A stretch of 33,339 nt of DNA, from contig JAKFUL010000039.1 in NCBI GenBank assembly GCA_021732665.1, positions 1 to 33,339 on the forward strand. The letters are read 5' to 3'. The position numbers and the translations under genes were made by a program. Below, piece after piece: positions 1 through 8,913 of this stretch; position 1 is the first letter of the stretch, and each line of letters opens with the position of its first letter. This stretch comes from Acetobacteraceae bacterium (GTDB lineage Bacteria > Pseudomonadota > Alphaproteobacteria > Acetobacterales > Acetobacteraceae). The notes under the pieces are model-generated. The model ran no database searches. It saw nothing but the letters and a program-made list of their open reading frames with translations, and had not been told where the DNA came from.

Positions 1-516
1 CACCCCCACCGGCCGCACCCCCACCAGCGCCAACAGGGAAAACCCCGCCCGGGCCGAGGCGCCGGACGAAATCACATCATCCACCAACAGCACCCGCTTC
101 CCCGAAAGCCGCTCCACCACCCTGGGGTCCAGCCAAAGCCTGCGCTCCACCGGCCCGGTCGAGCTGGCGATGGGCACGCTCAGCCGCTCCTCATACCAGC
201 GTTTGCGGGTGTAGCCCGGCGCCACCCAGTTCCTGTGCCCCAGCGCCTCCGCGACCCCCGGAGCAAAAACCTGCCCCAGCGTCGGCAGCCCCACCACCAC
301 CTCAGCCCGCAAATCGGCCACCGCCGCGGCCATGAAGCCGACCAGCGCCCGCACCACCGCAAAACTCGCCTGATTGGCAATCAGCCCCGCCACCCCCACA
401 TCGCCGTAATCGCGGATGGGGAGATACAACACCCGACCATCCGGCATCACCGCCGGATAGGTGTCGGCCCAAGGCGCCGGCTCGGCCGTCGCCTCAAATT
501 CCTGCCAGAGGTTCAA
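1..516 (-). CDS. Phosphoribosyltransferase-family protein (3' part cut off by window edge)
   Basis: The readable part is about 172 residues. It contains a classic PRPP-binding loop, hydrophobic strand then VDDVISSGAS, near residues 136-147, as in type I phosphoribosyltransferases. An upstream segment reads LYLPIRDYGDVGVAGLIANQ. The base or other substrate cannot be read from the sequence; adenine/orotate-like or regulatory family members are all possible. I chose the TTG at 516 because it overlaps the galE stop as TTGA and opens directly into the conserved part; no ATG precedes it in frame. The gene probably forms an operon with galE just upstream. The C-terminus lies beyond position 1, so intactness is unknown. 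Confidence 0.7.
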   Translation of the reverse strand, partial: MNLWQEFEATAEPAPWADTYPAVMPDGRVLYLPIRDYGDVGVAGLIANQASFAVVRALVGFMAAAVADLRAEVVVGLPTLGQVFAPGVAEALGHRNWVAPGYTRKRWYEERLSVPIASSTGPVERRLWLDPRVVERLSGKRVLLVDDVISSGASARAGFSLLALVGVRPVGV

Positions 517-1517
517 GCCGCCTGGGCAACCCGCCCCGCATAGCCGCCGGGGTTGGCGGCGTGCCAGTTCCAGGCCGTGCGGACGATCTCCTCCAGGCTG
601 TCATGCCTGGGCAACCACCCCGTCTCGGCCCGGATGCGGGCCGAGGACGCGACCAGCACCGGCGGGTCACCCTCCCGCCTTGGCCCCACCGTATGCGGCA
701 CGGCGCGGCCGGAGACGCGCTCCACCGCCGCGATCACCTCGCGCACCGAATGCCCCGCGCCATTGCCAAGGTTATAGGCCACCGAGCCTTCCTCAAGCCG
801 CGGCAGCACCGCCAGATGCGCCGCCGCCAAATCGGCCACATGCACATAATCCCGCATGGCCGTGCCATCCGGGGTATCGTAATCGGTCCCAAAAATGGTC
901 ACCGGCTCCACCCTGCCCATCGCCGCCATGATGGTGCGGGGGATCAGGTGCGTCTCCGGCGTGTGATCCTCGCCCGCGCGTCCCGCAGGGTCGGCGCCGG
1001 CGGCGTTGAAGTAGCGCAGGCAGGCTGAGCGCAAGCCGTGCGCGCCCTCGGCCCAGGCCAGGCCCTGTTCGACCATCAGCTTGCTTTCGCCATAGGGGTT
1101 CACCGGCTCGCGCGGGGCTGCCTCGTCGATGGGAAGGATGCGCGGCACGCCGAAGACGGCGGCGGTGGAACTCAGCACGAAGCGCTTGCACCCCGCGCGC
1201 ACCGCGGCCTCGGCCAGCCCCAGCGAGTTGCCGAGGTTGGTGCGGATGTAATGCAGCGGCTGGCGCATGCTGTCGCCCACCAGCGAGAGGGCGGCCATGT
1301 GGAACACCGCATCGAACTTCCACGCCGCGAAGACCTCCGCGAGTGCCCGCCCATCGGCCAGGTCGGCCTCCACCAGCGCCGCGGCGTCCGGCACGGCGGC
1401 GCGGTGCCCGGTGCTGAAATTGTCGAGGACAACGACGTCATCGCCGCGATCCAGCAAGGCGAGGACAACATGGCTGCCGACATACCCGGCGCCGCCGGTG
1501 ACGAGATAACGGGCCAA
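513..1517 (-). CDS. galE: UDP-glucose 4-epimerase
   Basis: This 334-residue protein interconverts UDP-glucose and UDP-galactose for exopolysaccharide and LPS sugars, in the cytoplasm with bound NAD. It has the N-terminal Rossmann motif GGAGYVGSH near residues 7-15. It also has the short-chain dehydrogenase/reductase pair YGESK, with catalytic Tyr and Lys, and the epimerase-type segment RYFNAAGADP. The length is normal for GalE. I prefer the TTG at 1517 because GGAG lies about 8 bases upstream and the Rossmann strand follows at once. A more upstream TTG at 1589 would add 24 unconserved residues. A probable terminator upstream separates it from the preceding minus-strand gene, so it likely has its own promoter between 1518 and 1606. 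Its stop overlaps the next gene's start. Confidence 0.9.
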   Translation of the reverse strand: MARYLVTGGAGYVGSHVVLALLDRGDDVVVLDNFSTGHRAAVPDAAALVEADLADGRALAEVFAAWKFDAVFHMAALSLVGDSMRQPLHYIRTNLGNSLGLAEAAVRAGCKRFVLSSTAAVFGVPRILPIDEAAPREPVNPYGESKLMVEQGLAWAEGAHGLRSACLRYFNAAGADPAGRAGEDHTPETHLIPRTIMAAMGRVEPVTIFGTDYDTPDGTAMRDYVHVADLAAAHLAVLPRLEEGSVAYNLGNGAGHSVREVIAAVERVSGRAVPHTVGPRREGDPPVLVASSARIRAETGWLPRHDSLEEIVRTAWNWHAANPGGYAGRVAQAA

Positions 1518-1606
1518 AGACAGGATCTCCAGAGCGCCGCAACCTATCTGCACGCGGCCTTCCGATAACGCCAGCGCATTGTGGCGCAAGCTTGTTCGGG
1601 ATGAGG

Positions 1607-1640
1607 AAAAACCGCGTGATGCGCGGCGGCTGCATCACGC
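1607..1640 (-). terminator. Rho-independent terminator overlapping a stop codon
   Basis: A perfect 9-bp inverted repeat, GCGTGATGC at 1614-1622 and GCATCACGC at 1632-1640, has a 9-base loop. Read on the minus strand it is followed after two bases by five T residues (1611-1607). The stem includes the stop codon (1635-1637) of the NDUFAF6-like gene. The layout fits an intrinsic terminator that ends that transcript before galE. Confidence 0.6.
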
Positions 1641-2417
1641 CTGGGCACGGATGCCGGCGAGGGTCAGGGCCAGGCGGTCCAGGGTGCCGCGGCGGGGGTG
1701 GCGGCCGCGCGCCAGCCGGGCCAGGTCGCGCCCGGCCAGGATCGCGGGCAGGGCCGCGGCCACGGCAGCGCCCCAGCCGGCGGGCGGCGGCAGGCTGGCC
1801 ACGGCCTCCCGGGCCAGGGCGCGGATCGCGGGTGCGGCGCGTGCCGGCTCGGCCATCGCCTCGTGGCGGGTCAGGCCCGCCTCGGCCAGCGCGTCCTCGG
1901 GCAGAAGGCAGCGGCCGCGGGCGGCGAGCGGCGCCACGGCGCGCAGCAGGGCGGCCATGCCATGCGCCGCGCCTATCGCCTGCAGCGCCGGCAGGCGGGC
2001 AGGCGCCACGCCCAGCAGCCGCCCGGCGGCCACGCAGAAGCCGCCATGCGCGCCGCGCAGGCATGCCCATAATGCGGAGCGGGTCGGAAAACCTTCCTCG
2101 GCCTGCTCCGCCTCGCGCGCATCGGCCATGGCCAGCAGCTCGGCCAGGTCCAGCAGCCCGGCCGCTATGGCCTGGAAAACCGGCGTCGCCACCTCGTGCC
2201 GGCGGTGTTCTTCCAGCGCGTCGCGCCACCATTGCAGGCGGATGGCCGCGATCATCGGGTTCGAGGCCGCGGCCCAGGCGCGGCCGAGCTCGTGCTGGTA
2301 GCCGATCAGCGCGAAATACGCCTCACGCTTCTCCGGGGGCGCGAACAGGGCGCAGAGAAAGCCGTCGGGGTCATGCTGGCGGGCGAAGGCGCCGATCGGG
2401 GAAAGCTGCGCGGCCAT
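1635..2417 (-). CDS. Squalene/phytoene synthase-fold protein, NDUFAF6-like
   Basis: This 260-residue protein belongs to the squalene/phytoene synthase superfamily. The diagnostic stretch is PPEKREAYFALIGYQHELGRA (residues 27-47) followed by the block RLQWWRDALEE, typical of the family. Where true synthases carry an Asp-rich DxxxD first motif, this protein has YQHELGRA. The second Asp-rich motif is also not evident. That pattern matches the NDUFAF6-like branch, whose mitochondrial member is a complex I assembly factor, rather than a prenyl-condensing enzyme. A role in respiratory complex assembly is therefore inference. A phytoene or hydroxysqualene synthase (CrtB/HpnC/HpnD) is the alternative, disfavoured by the missing aspartates. 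The gene is divergent from sodB and ends in a terminator hairpin. Confidence 0.7.
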   Translation of the reverse strand: MAAQLSPIGAFARQHDPDGFLCALFAPPEKREAYFALIGYQHELGRAWAAASNPMIAAIRLQWWRDALEEHRRHEVATPVFQAIAAGLLDLAELLAMADAREAEQAEEGFPTRSALWACLRGAHGGFCVAAGRLLGVAPARLPALQAIGAAHGMAALLRAVAPLAARGRCLLPEDALAEAGLTRHEAMAEPARAAPAIRALAREAVASLPPPAGWGAAVAAALPAILAGRDLARLARGRHPRRGTLDRLALTLAGIRAQA

Positions 2418-2437
2418 ACCGTCATGTAACCGCTTGG

Positions 2438-2466
2438 TTGACGCCCCGCCAGCCGCCGCCTACCTC
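2438..2466 (+). promoter_or_regulatory. Candidate sigma-70-type promoter of sodB
   Basis: TTGACG at 2438-2443 is separated by 17 bases from TACCTC at 2461-2466. This would place the transcription start about 22 bases before the sodB ATG. The -35 is good and the -10 weak; the bchF promoter proposed below has a similar TACCTT. This is a prediction from spacing and consensus only. Confidence 0.35.
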
Positions 2467-2494
2467 CTGACCAGTCCCAACCGGAGAACCCGAC

Positions 2495-3133
2495 ATGGCC
2501 TTCACGCTCCCCGCGCTGCCCTATTCCACCTCAGCCCTTGCCGAACGCGGCATGTGCCAGGAGACCCTGGAGCTGCACCACGGCAAACACCACAACGCGT
2601 ATGTGACCGCGCTGAACGGCCTGATCGAGAGCAAGGGTCTGGCCGGCAAGAGCCTGGAGACCATCGTGGCTGAGGCCGGCCGCGCCGGCGCCGATGGCCT
2701 GCCCGTCCTCAACCAGGCCGGCCAGCATTGGAACCATGCGCTGTTCTGGCAGGTGATGAGCCCCTCGGGCGGTGGCGACAGCCTGCCGGCCAAGCTCGCT
2801 GCCAAGATCGACAGCGATCTGGGTGGCCTGGCGGCGTTCAAGGAGGCCTTCAAGGCCGCCGGCGTCACCCAGTTCGGCTCCGGCTGGGCCTGGCTGATCA
2901 TCGCCCCCGACGGCAAGCTGAAGGTCACCAAGACGCCCAACGGCGCCAACCCCGTCTCCACCGGCGAGGGCGCGCCCATCCTCGGCGCCGATGTCTGGGA
3001 ACACGCCTATTACCTGGATTTCCGCAATGTGCGGCCGAACTACCTCGACAATTTCCTCAACAAGCTGGTCGCCTGGGATGTGGTCGAGGCGCTGATGGAG
3101 AAGGGTGGCCTGACCACCAGCCAAGCCGCCTGA
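2495..3133 (+). CDS. sodB: Superoxide dismutase, Fe/Mn family
   Basis: This cytoplasmic enzyme of 212 residues dismutates superoxide to oxygen and peroxide. The N-terminus aligns with iron SODs (LPALPY), and the first metal His is H28 within the segment ending HHGKHHNAYV. QHWNH and DVWEHAYYLDF supply the other His, Asp and His ligands, and FGSGWAWL is the family core. The length is typical for bacterial FeSOD. The metal cannot be fixed with certainty; Fe is likelier, and cambialistic forms exist. ATG 2495 is preceded by GGAG about 8 bases upstream. It is monocistronic in appearance, followed by a strong hairpin. Protection from oxygen radicals suits a cell making photosensitising pigments in air, but that link is only inferred. 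Confidence 0.95.
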   Translation: MAFTLPALPYSTSALAERGMCQETLELHHGKHHNAYVTALNGLIESKGLAGKSLETIVAEAGRAGADGLPVLNQAGQHWNHALFWQVMSPSGGGDSLPAKLAAKIDSDLGGLAAFKEAFKAAGVTQFGSGWAWLIIAPDGKLKVTKTPNGANPVSTGEGAPILGADVWEHAYYLDFRNVRPNYLDNFLNKLVAWDVVEALMEKGGLTTSQAA

Positions 3134-3167
3134 ATTCCAGGGCATTCAACTAACATTTCCTCCACGG

Positions 3168-3203
3168 GGCCGCGGCGGCAAGGATTCCTTAGCCGCCGCG
3201 GCC
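3168..3203. terminator. Strong hairpin between sodB and the chemotaxis gene
   Basis: A perfect 12-bp inverted repeat, GGCCGCGGCGGC at 3168-3179 and its complement at 3192-3203, encloses AAGGATTCCTTA, which is itself nearly self-complementary. It lies 35 bases past the sodB stop. There is no T tract on either strand, so it is either a weak or factor-assisted terminator or a 3'-end stabilising stem. Confidence 0.5.
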
Positions 3204-3246
3204 GCACCTTGGCGTTCGTACTATCCGTAACGCGAGGTTGCCGTCC

Positions 3247-5535
3247 ATGTCGAACATCCTGGCCCTGGGCCATCGCCTATCCGTCACCCTGCGCATGGCG
3301 CTCGGGTTCACTTTGCTGCTCGGCATGCTCGGGCTGGTCGCGATGCAGGGATATGGCGGCGTCACCGCCGTGGGCGCGCGCGGGGAGGACGTGGCCACCG
3401 CCGGCGACCTCGCCATCCGCATCGGCGAGGCCAATGCCCGCATGGGTGACGCCCAGGTCGCCATCCGCGACTATCTTCTGACCAGCGACCAGACCTTTTT
3501 CGACCGCACCATCGCCGCCGTGACGGAGGGCCGGCGCATCCTGGGCGCGGCGCGAGAGCTGGCGGTGGGCGAGCAGGCCCAGGCCATCCTCCGGCTGGAC
3601 GGCAGGCTGGCCGAATGGGGCGGAAGAGCGCAGCGCGTGCGCGCCGCGTGGCTCGCCTATATCGAGGAGGTCGAACAAAAGCTTTTCCCCCTCGGCGTCC
3701 AACTGTCGGAGCAAAGCCTGGCGGTGGTGACAGCCGTCCCCGATCTGGCGGCGGTCCATCGGGTCATGGCCGAGACCGCGAATGCCCGTGCCGCGGTCAA
3801 CCGCTTCATGCATCGCGGCGAGGAAAGGACCGTTTCGGTGGGGCAGGAACGGCTGGCGCAGGCCCGCGCCTCGGCGCTTGCCGCCGCCCAGCTGCCTGGT
3901 TTGCCTGACGCCGCGCGGCCGCAATTGCTGGCCATCGCGCAGGGGCTGGAGCGCTTCGCCGGGCTGTATCGCGAGGTGGTGCGCCTGCGCGCGGAGATCG
4001 ATCGTGAGCGCGACCAGAGCTTGCGCGCCCTGGGCGCCGACATCGCGCGCGAGGCCAGTTCGGTGCTCGCCACCACGGTGGAAGCCGCCGCGCGCAGCCG
4101 GGCCGAGGGCTCGGCGGTGGTGGGCGCCACCGGTGAGGGGCTGCTGCTGTTCGGCGTCGGCTCGCTGGTGCTGGGGCTGCTGCTGGCCTTCCTGTTGGCG
4201 CGCTCCGTCACCGCGCCGCTGGGCCGGGTCAGCGCCGCGGTCACCCGCATCGCCGCGGGGCAGACGACGGAGCCGGTTCCCGACCAGCATCGCGGCGACG
4301 AGCTGGGCGCGGTGGCGCGCGCCTTGGAGGGGCTGCGCGCCATGGTCGGCCAGGCATTCGCCCGGGAGCAGATGGTGGAACAGCTGCCGATCGGCGTGAT
4401 GATGGCCGACCCGCGCGACAATTTCCGCGTCACCTACATGAATCCGAAATCGATCGAGCTGCTGCGCCCGATGGAACATCTGATGCCGGTGACGACCGAG
4501 GCGCTGATCGGCCAGAGCGTGGACATCCTGCACCGCAACCCCGGCCATCAGCGCGCCATTCTGAGCGACCCGTCGCGGCTGCCGCACAGGGCGCGTATCC
4601 GGCTGGGGCAGGAGAGCCTGGACCTCAACATCTCCGCCGTGCGCGACCGCGACGGTAACTATTCCGGGGCCATGCTGTGCTGGTCGGTGGCGACCCGCCA
4701 GGCGCAGCTGGCGGACCGGTTCGAGGCCGATGTCGGCGCTGTGATCGAGGGCCTGGCGGCCACCACCGCTCAGGTCGAGCAGGCGGTGGCCAGCCTGGAC
4801 CAGGCCGCCCGCGGCTCGGGCGAGCGCGCCGGCGAGGTGGCGCATTCCGGCCGCGAGGCGGGGGCCGATGTGCAATCCGTTGCCGCCTCGGCCGAGGAGT
4901 TGGCCAGCTCGGTCGCCGAGATCACCCGCCAGGTGGCCGAGGGCGCCCAGGTCGCCCGCGCCGCGGCCGAGGAGGCGCGTGCCACCAACGCAACGGTCGA
5001 GGGCCTGGCCCAGGCCGCCCAGCGGATCAACGACGTGGTGCGGCTGATCGGCGACATCGCCGGGCAGACCAACCTCCTCGCCCTCAACGCCACCATCGAG
5101 GCGGCGCGGGCGGGCGAGGCCGGAAAGGGCTTCGCCGTGGTCGCCTCCGAGGTGAAGGCGCTGGCCAACCAGACCGGGCGCGCCACCGAGGAGATCGGCG
5201 CGCAGATCACCGCGGTGCAGAAGGCGGCCGATGGCGCGGTGGCGGCATTGCGCTCCATCGGCGGCACGGTCGGGCGCATGGAGGAGGTGACCTCGGCCAT
5301 CGCCGCCGCGGTCGAGGAACAGGGGGCCGCGACGCGGGAGATCGCCCGCAGTGCCGCGCGCGTGGCCGGTTCCACCGAGCAGGTGGTCAACCGCATCGAG
5401 GATGTGCGCCACGGCACCGAGGAAACCGGCCGCGCCGCCGTCGGGCTGAGCGCGGCGGTGAAGGAAATGGCCGGGCAGACCGGCGCCCTGCGGGAAAAAT
5501 CCTCCAGCTTCCTGGCGGCGGTGCGCGCCGCCTGA
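3247..5535 (+). CDS. Methyl-accepting chemotaxis protein with HAMP and PAS domains
   Basis: This 762-residue membrane receptor signals to CheA/CheW. A first membrane helix lies near residues 15-38. A helical periplasmic sensor of about 255 residues follows, and a second membrane helix is near 297-320 ([20 protein letters not shown]). HAMP spans about 320-375. A cytoplasmic PAS domain covers about 377-485 ([12 protein letters not shown] start). The coiled-coil signalling domain follows, with the invariant hairpin tip [20 protein letters not shown] around residue 603. I chose ATG 3247; a TTG nine bases earlier is possible. The ligand is unknown. The PAS could bind a cofactor, but no heme or flavin motif is decisive. 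No che genes are nearby, so it is an orphan receptor here. Confidence 0.92.
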   Translation: MSNILALGHRLSVTLRMALGFTLLLGMLGLVAMQGYGGVTAVGARGEDVATAGDLAIRIGEANARMGDAQVAIRDYLLTSDQTFFDRTIAAVTEGRRILGAARELAVGEQAQAILRLDGRLAEWGGRAQRVRAAWLAYIEEVEQKLFPLGVQLSEQSLAVVTAVPDLAAVHRVMAETANARAAVNRFMHRGEERTVSVGQERLAQARASALAAAQLPGLPDAARPQLLAIAQGLERFAGLYREVVRLRAEIDRERDQSLRALGADIAREASSVLATTVEAAARSRAEGSAVVGATGEGLLLFGVGSLVLGLLLAFLLARSVTAPLGRVSAAVTRIAAGQTTEPVPDQHRGDELGAVARALEGLRAMVGQAFAREQMVEQLPIGVMMADPRDNFRVTYMNPKSIELLRPMEHLMPVTTEALIGQSVDILHRNPGHQRAILSDPSRLPHRARIRLGQESLDLNISAVRDRDGNYSGAMLCWSVATRQAQLADRFEADVGAVIEGLAATTAQVEQAVASLDQAARGSGERAGEVAHSGREAGADVQSVAASAEELASSVAEITRQVAEGAQVARAAAEEARATNATVEGLAQAAQRINDVVRLIGDIAGQTNLLALNATIEAARAGEAGKGFAVVASEVKALANQTGRATEEIGAQITAVQKAADGAVAALRSIGGTVGRMEEVTSAIAAAVEEQGAATREIARSAARVAGSTEQVVNRIEDVRHGTEETGRAAVGLSAAVKEMAGQTGALREKSSSFLAAVRAA

Positions 5536-5552
5536 CAGCCGCGCGAGGGATG

Positions 5553-5581
5553 GGCGGCGGCTGGACAGGCGGGCCGCCGCC
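5553..5581. terminator. GC-rich hairpin after the chemotaxis receptor gene
   Basis: A 9-bp perfect inverted repeat, GGCGGCGGC at 5553-5561 and GCCGCCGCC at 5573-5581, has an 11-base loop and starts 17 bases past the stop. No T run follows. In DNA this rich in GC a chance stem is possible, so this is a tentative transcription stop. Confidence 0.35.
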
Positions 5582-5617
5582 GCGGTAAGGCCACGCCATG
5601 CATTCGGTGAAGCGCTG

Positions 5618-6667
5618 ATGGGCAACCCCTACGAGGCCAAGCCGGCGCATGCCTTCTGGCGCCGCGCCGTCGCCCAAATTCCGCCCTTCGCCCTCGACCC
5701 GGTCGTGGCACCGCCCTTCACCATCGGACCGGCGGATACCATCGCGACCGCCGGAAGCTGCTTCGCGCAGCACATCTCCCGCAGCCTGCAAAGCCAGGGC
5801 ATGCGCTACCTGGTGGCCGAAGCCGCGCCCGCTGGCATGGCCGAGGAACAGGCGCACGCCAACAACTACGGCACCTTCTCGGCCCGCTATGGCAATCTCT
5901 ACACCACCCGGCAGCTGGTGCAGCTGTTCGACCGCGCGCATGGCGCGTTCATGCCCGAGGTGCCGGCGTGGCGAGCGGCCGGCGGCGGCGTCCTCGACCC
6001 GTTCCGGCCACAGATCCAGCCCGGCGGCTTCGCGACGGAGGCTGAGATGCTGGCCGACCGCGAGCGCCACCTGGCCGCCGTGCGGGCGATGTTCGCGACG
6101 CTGACCGTGTTCATCTTCACGCTCGGCCTGACCGAGGGGTGGCGCCACGAAGCCAGCGGCGCCGTCGTCCCGCTGGCACCGGGCGTGGCCGATGACGGCG
6201 GTTCCCGGGGTGAATTCAGCTTCGTCAATTTCGGCTTCGTCGACACCCATGCCGACATCCTGGCCTTCGCCGAGCGGCTGCGCGGGGTCAACCGGGCGGC
6301 GCGGATCATCCTCACCGTATCGCCCGTGCCGCTGATCGCGACCTTCGAGGACCGCCACGTCCTGACCTCCACGGTGTACAGCAAATCGGTCCTGCACGCC
6401 GCCTGCATCGAGGCGCAAGCCCGCGCACCGGGCCTGGCCTACTTCCCCTCCTTCGAGATCGTGACCGCGCCGATCAACCGCGACCGCTACTTCGAGGCCG
6501 ATCTGCGCAGCGTGAACCAGATCGGCGTCGAGCATGTCATGCGGGTGTTCCAGCGGCATTTCGTGGCAGGCGGCGCGGGCGAGCCGGCGGGGCAGGCGCT
6601 GCACCTCTCGCGCGAGATCGACGCCTCGCGCCACATCATCTGCGACGAGGAGATCCTCGACCGTTGA
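5618..6667 (+). CDS. GSCFA domain-containing protein
   Basis: This 349-residue protein carries the name-giving GSCFA signature at residues 46-50 (TAGSCFAQHI), with downstream blocks such as FTLGLTEGW and LTVSPVPL typical of the family. GSCFA proteins are poorly characterised; they resemble SGNH/GDSL-type hydrolases or acyltransferases, and the Ser of the motif would be the candidate nucleophile. No signal peptide or membrane segment is apparent, so it is predicted to be cytoplasmic. The start at 5618 gives the motif its usual position. It is coupled by a TTGA overlap to a WcbI-like gene, suggesting joint work on a polysaccharide or glycoconjugate substituent. This is inference. Confidence 0.82.
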   Translation: MGNPYEAKPAHAFWRRAVAQIPPFALDPVVAPPFTIGPADTIATAGSCFAQHISRSLQSQGMRYLVAEAAPAGMAEEQAHANNYGTFSARYGNLYTTRQLVQLFDRAHGAFMPEVPAWRAAGGGVLDPFRPQIQPGGFATEAEMLADRERHLAAVRAMFATLTVFIFTLGLTEGWRHEASGAVVPLAPGVADDGGSRGEFSFVNFGFVDTHADILAFAERLRGVNRAARIILTVSPVPLIATFEDRHVLTSTVYSKSVLHAACIEAQARAPGLAYFPSFEIVTAPINRDRYFEADLRSVNQIGVEHVMRVFQRHFVAGGAGEPAGQALHLSREIDASRHIICDEEILDR

Positions 6668-7557
6668 AGACCTGTTTCCTGATTTCCAACTGCCATCTCG
6701 GCGGGCTGGTCGGCGGCATCAAGTTCCACAATCCCGATGTCAGGCTCGATGCCTGCCATGTCTGGAACCTCGCCACGCGCTTCGGCACGCCCGAGCACCT
6801 GCTGGACTTCATCCGGAATTTCGACACCGTCTTCACTATGCGCTTCGGCGCCGAGTTCATGTTCGGCATCAATTCCGACGTGATCGCCGAAGCCGCGAAG
6901 GAGACGGTGTTCTACCCCACCGTGAACTTCGCCGGCTTCCACCCCGATGTCGTCTACCTGTTCGAGCGTGACAGCAACTACTGCCGCTTCGTCGTCTCGC
7001 CGCTCGGGCCGTTCAACTCCGCCCTGGCGCTCTATGGCTTCCGCCGCGGCTATTCGGTGGAGCGCACGGCGGGGCTGTTCCGCGGCGAGGTCTATGACCA
7101 GCTCGGCTATTTCTCGGGCTGGGAGGAGGCGGTGGCGGGGCTGCTGGCCGACCGTGACGCGCGCGATTTCGGCTTCGAGAGCCACCTGCTGCATTGGCTG
7201 CGCCAGGGCTGCTTCATGTACAATCCGCAGCACCCCAGGCTCGGCCCTGTGCTGGATATCGCGCGGGAGATCCTGCGCCGCGCGGATCTCGCGGTGCTGC
7301 CCGGCCACGCCGAGGGCTACCTGGCGTCGGATCTCGTGCCCGGCCCGATCTGGCCGGTCTATCCCGAGATCGCGGCCCGCTTCGGCCTGCCTGGCGACAT
7401 GGTCTTCAAGCCCGAGCATGGCGGACAGGCCGAGCCGCATTACCACCGGCTCGAAACCTTCCTGGGCAAAAGCTTCGAGGCCTTCGGGCGATACGACCTG
7501 GACGACCACCCCTGCGAAAGGGTGGAGGGCTGGCTGCGCGACGGGGTGGATGTGTAG
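6664..7557 (+). CDS. WcbI-like polysaccharide biosynthesis putative acetyltransferase
   Basis: This 297-residue protein begins FLISNCHLGGL, comparable to the N-terminal strand-Cys-Gln/His signature of the WcbI family. WcbI from Burkholderia capsule clusters binds coenzyme A and is proposed to transfer an acetyl group. Later segments (NFAGFHPDVVYL, SPLGPFNSALALYGF) are characteristic of this family. The TTG start at 6664 overlaps the preceding stop as TTGA; the next downstream ATG would remove the signature. The gene ends 9 bases from the convergent amidase gene, with no obvious terminator between them. The glycan substrate is unknown, and no capsule cluster is visible. Confidence 0.72.
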   Translation: MKTCFLISNCHLGGLVGGIKFHNPDVRLDACHVWNLATRFGTPEHLLDFIRNFDTVFTMRFGAEFMFGINSDVIAEAAKETVFYPTVNFAGFHPDVVYLFERDSNYCRFVVSPLGPFNSALALYGFRRGYSVERTAGLFRGEVYDQLGYFSGWEEAVAGLLADRDARDFGFESHLLHWLRQGCFMYNPQHPRLGPVLDIAREILRRADLAVLPGHAEGYLASDLVPGPIWPVYPEIAARFGLPGDMVFKPEHGGQAEPHYHRLETFLGKSFEAFGRYDLDDHPCERVEGWLRDGVDV

Positions 7558-7566
7558 CCGCCGGCC

Positions 7567-8913
7567 TCAACCGCGCGCCGAAAACACCCAGGCCGCCAGC
7601 GCCAGCACCCGCGCATCCTGGTGCGGCTGGCCGATCACCTGCACTCCCATCGGCAGCCCGCGGACGGCCAGCACGGGGACGGTCACCGCGGGGCAGCCCA
7701 GCGCCGAGGTGCCGGCATTGCAGGACGGGTCGCCGGTCGGCCGCGGATTGTCGGCGGCGTCATTGGCCAGCGGGTTCCACACCGGCGCCGGGCCGGGGCA
7801 GGCCGGGGCCAGGATCGCATCGGCCAGCGGCGCCACCGCCGCATGGGCCGCGCGCATGGCCGCGCGTTCGGCCAGGGCCGCGGCGTAATCCTCGGCCGTC
7901 GTCACCTGGCTGGCATCCAGCCGCCGGCGCATGCGCTCGGAGATCTTCGTCCGGTCCAGCGCGCCATAGGCCCAACGATTCTCGAAGGCGGTGATCATCG
8001 TGCCCAGCGCCATGGCATGGCCCACCGCGCGCTCCAGCGCCGCCAGCAGCGGATGGTCCTCCGGCCAGAGAATCTCCACCCCCAGCCCGCGCACGAAATC
8101 CTCGAAGGCGGCCTGGCTTTCGGCATCGATCCGCGGCCAGCATTCGGTGCGCATCACGGCGAGGCGCAGCGGGCGCTGGGGCGGGGGCGGCGCCATCGGC
8201 CCCATCACCCCTGGCGTGCCCGGATCACCGCCCACCCGTGACGAGATCGCGCGCGCCACGGCCCAGATATCCTCCGCGCAATTGCCGTGCGGCCCGGCGG
8301 TGGATTGGCTGGTGCCCTGGCGCTCGCCGCGATGGATACCGCCCTGGGTCGGCTTCAGCGCCCAATTGCCGCAATAGGCGGCGGGGCGGATGATGCTGCC
8401 CGCCACCTGGGTGCCGATGGCCACCGGGCAAAAACCCGCGGCCACGGCGGCGGCGCTGCCCGAGGAGGAGCCGCCCGGCGTGTGCGCGGGGTTCCAGGGG
8501 TTGGTGGTGGGGCCGGGCTCGCTCATGCCCAGCTCGGTGGTGACGGCCTTGGCCAGAATGATGGCGCCGGCGGATTTCAGCGCCTGCACCATGGCGCTGT
8601 CGCGCTTCGGCCAATTCCCGGCATAGGCCTCGCAGCCCATCTGCGTGGGCATGTCGGCGGTCTCGATCAGGTCCTTGATGGCGATGGGCATGCCATCGAT
8701 GGGCGAGAGCGGCCGGCCGGCGGCGTATCGCGCGGCCGAGGCATCGGCCGCGGCCCGAGCGCCCTCGACGTTGAGCGAGATGAAGGCGCGCACCACCGGC
8801 TCGCGCGCCGCGATGCGTTCCAGACAGGCCTCCAGATAGGAGCGGGCGTCGATGGCGCCCATCGGCACGGCATCGTGGAAGGTCAGGCCGCGCCATGAGG
8901 GGTCATAGGCCAT
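7567..8913 (-). CDS. Amidase-signature family enzyme
   Basis: This 448-residue enzyme of the amidase-signature family hydrolyses or transfers amides through a Ser-cisSer-Lys triad. Visible residues are Lys80 in MPIAIKDLIE, the cis-Ser in GGSSSGSAAAV (Ser149/150), and the nucleophile Ser173 in GTQVAGSIIRP. The length and C-terminal block (GLPMGVQVIG) are standard for amidases related to GatA. It is unlikely to be GatA itself because no gatB or gatC lies beside it and the core departs from GatA. ATG 8913 is chosen over an upstream in-frame start because GGGAG precedes it by about 6 bases. The substrate is not predictable. Confidence 0.88.
   Translation of the reverse strand: MAYDPSWRGLTFHDAVPMGAIDARSYLEACLERIAAREPVVRAFISLNVEGARAAADASAARYAAGRPLSPIDGMPIAIKDLIETADMPTQMGCEAYAGNWPKRDSAMVQALKSAGAIILAKAVTTELGMSEPGPTTNPWNPAHTPGGSSSGSAAAVAAGFCPVAIGTQVAGSIIRPAAYCGNWALKPTQGGIHRGERQGTSQSTAGPHGNCAEDIWAVARAISSRVGGDPGTPGVMGPMAPPPPQRPLRLAVMRTECWPRIDAESQAAFEDFVRGLGVEILWPEDHPLLAALERAVGHAMALGTMITAFENRWAYGALDRTKISERMRRRLDASQVTTAEDYAAALAERAAMRAAHAAVAPLADAILAPACPGPAPVWNPLANDAADNPRPTGDPSCNAGTSALGCPAVTVPVLAVRGLPMGVQVIGQPHQDARVLALAAWVFSARG

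Noticed and set aside
3277..5625. Long minus-strand open frame of 782 codons opposite the chemotaxis receptor gene
   Set aside because: It is the antisense reading of a GC-rich coding gene; composition is His/Gly/Arg/Gln-rich with no recognisable domain, and the plus-strand protein is unambiguous.
7558..7566. Possible terminator between the convergent WcbI-like and amidase genes
   Set aside because: Only nine bases lie between the stops and no stem with a T tract is visible there.
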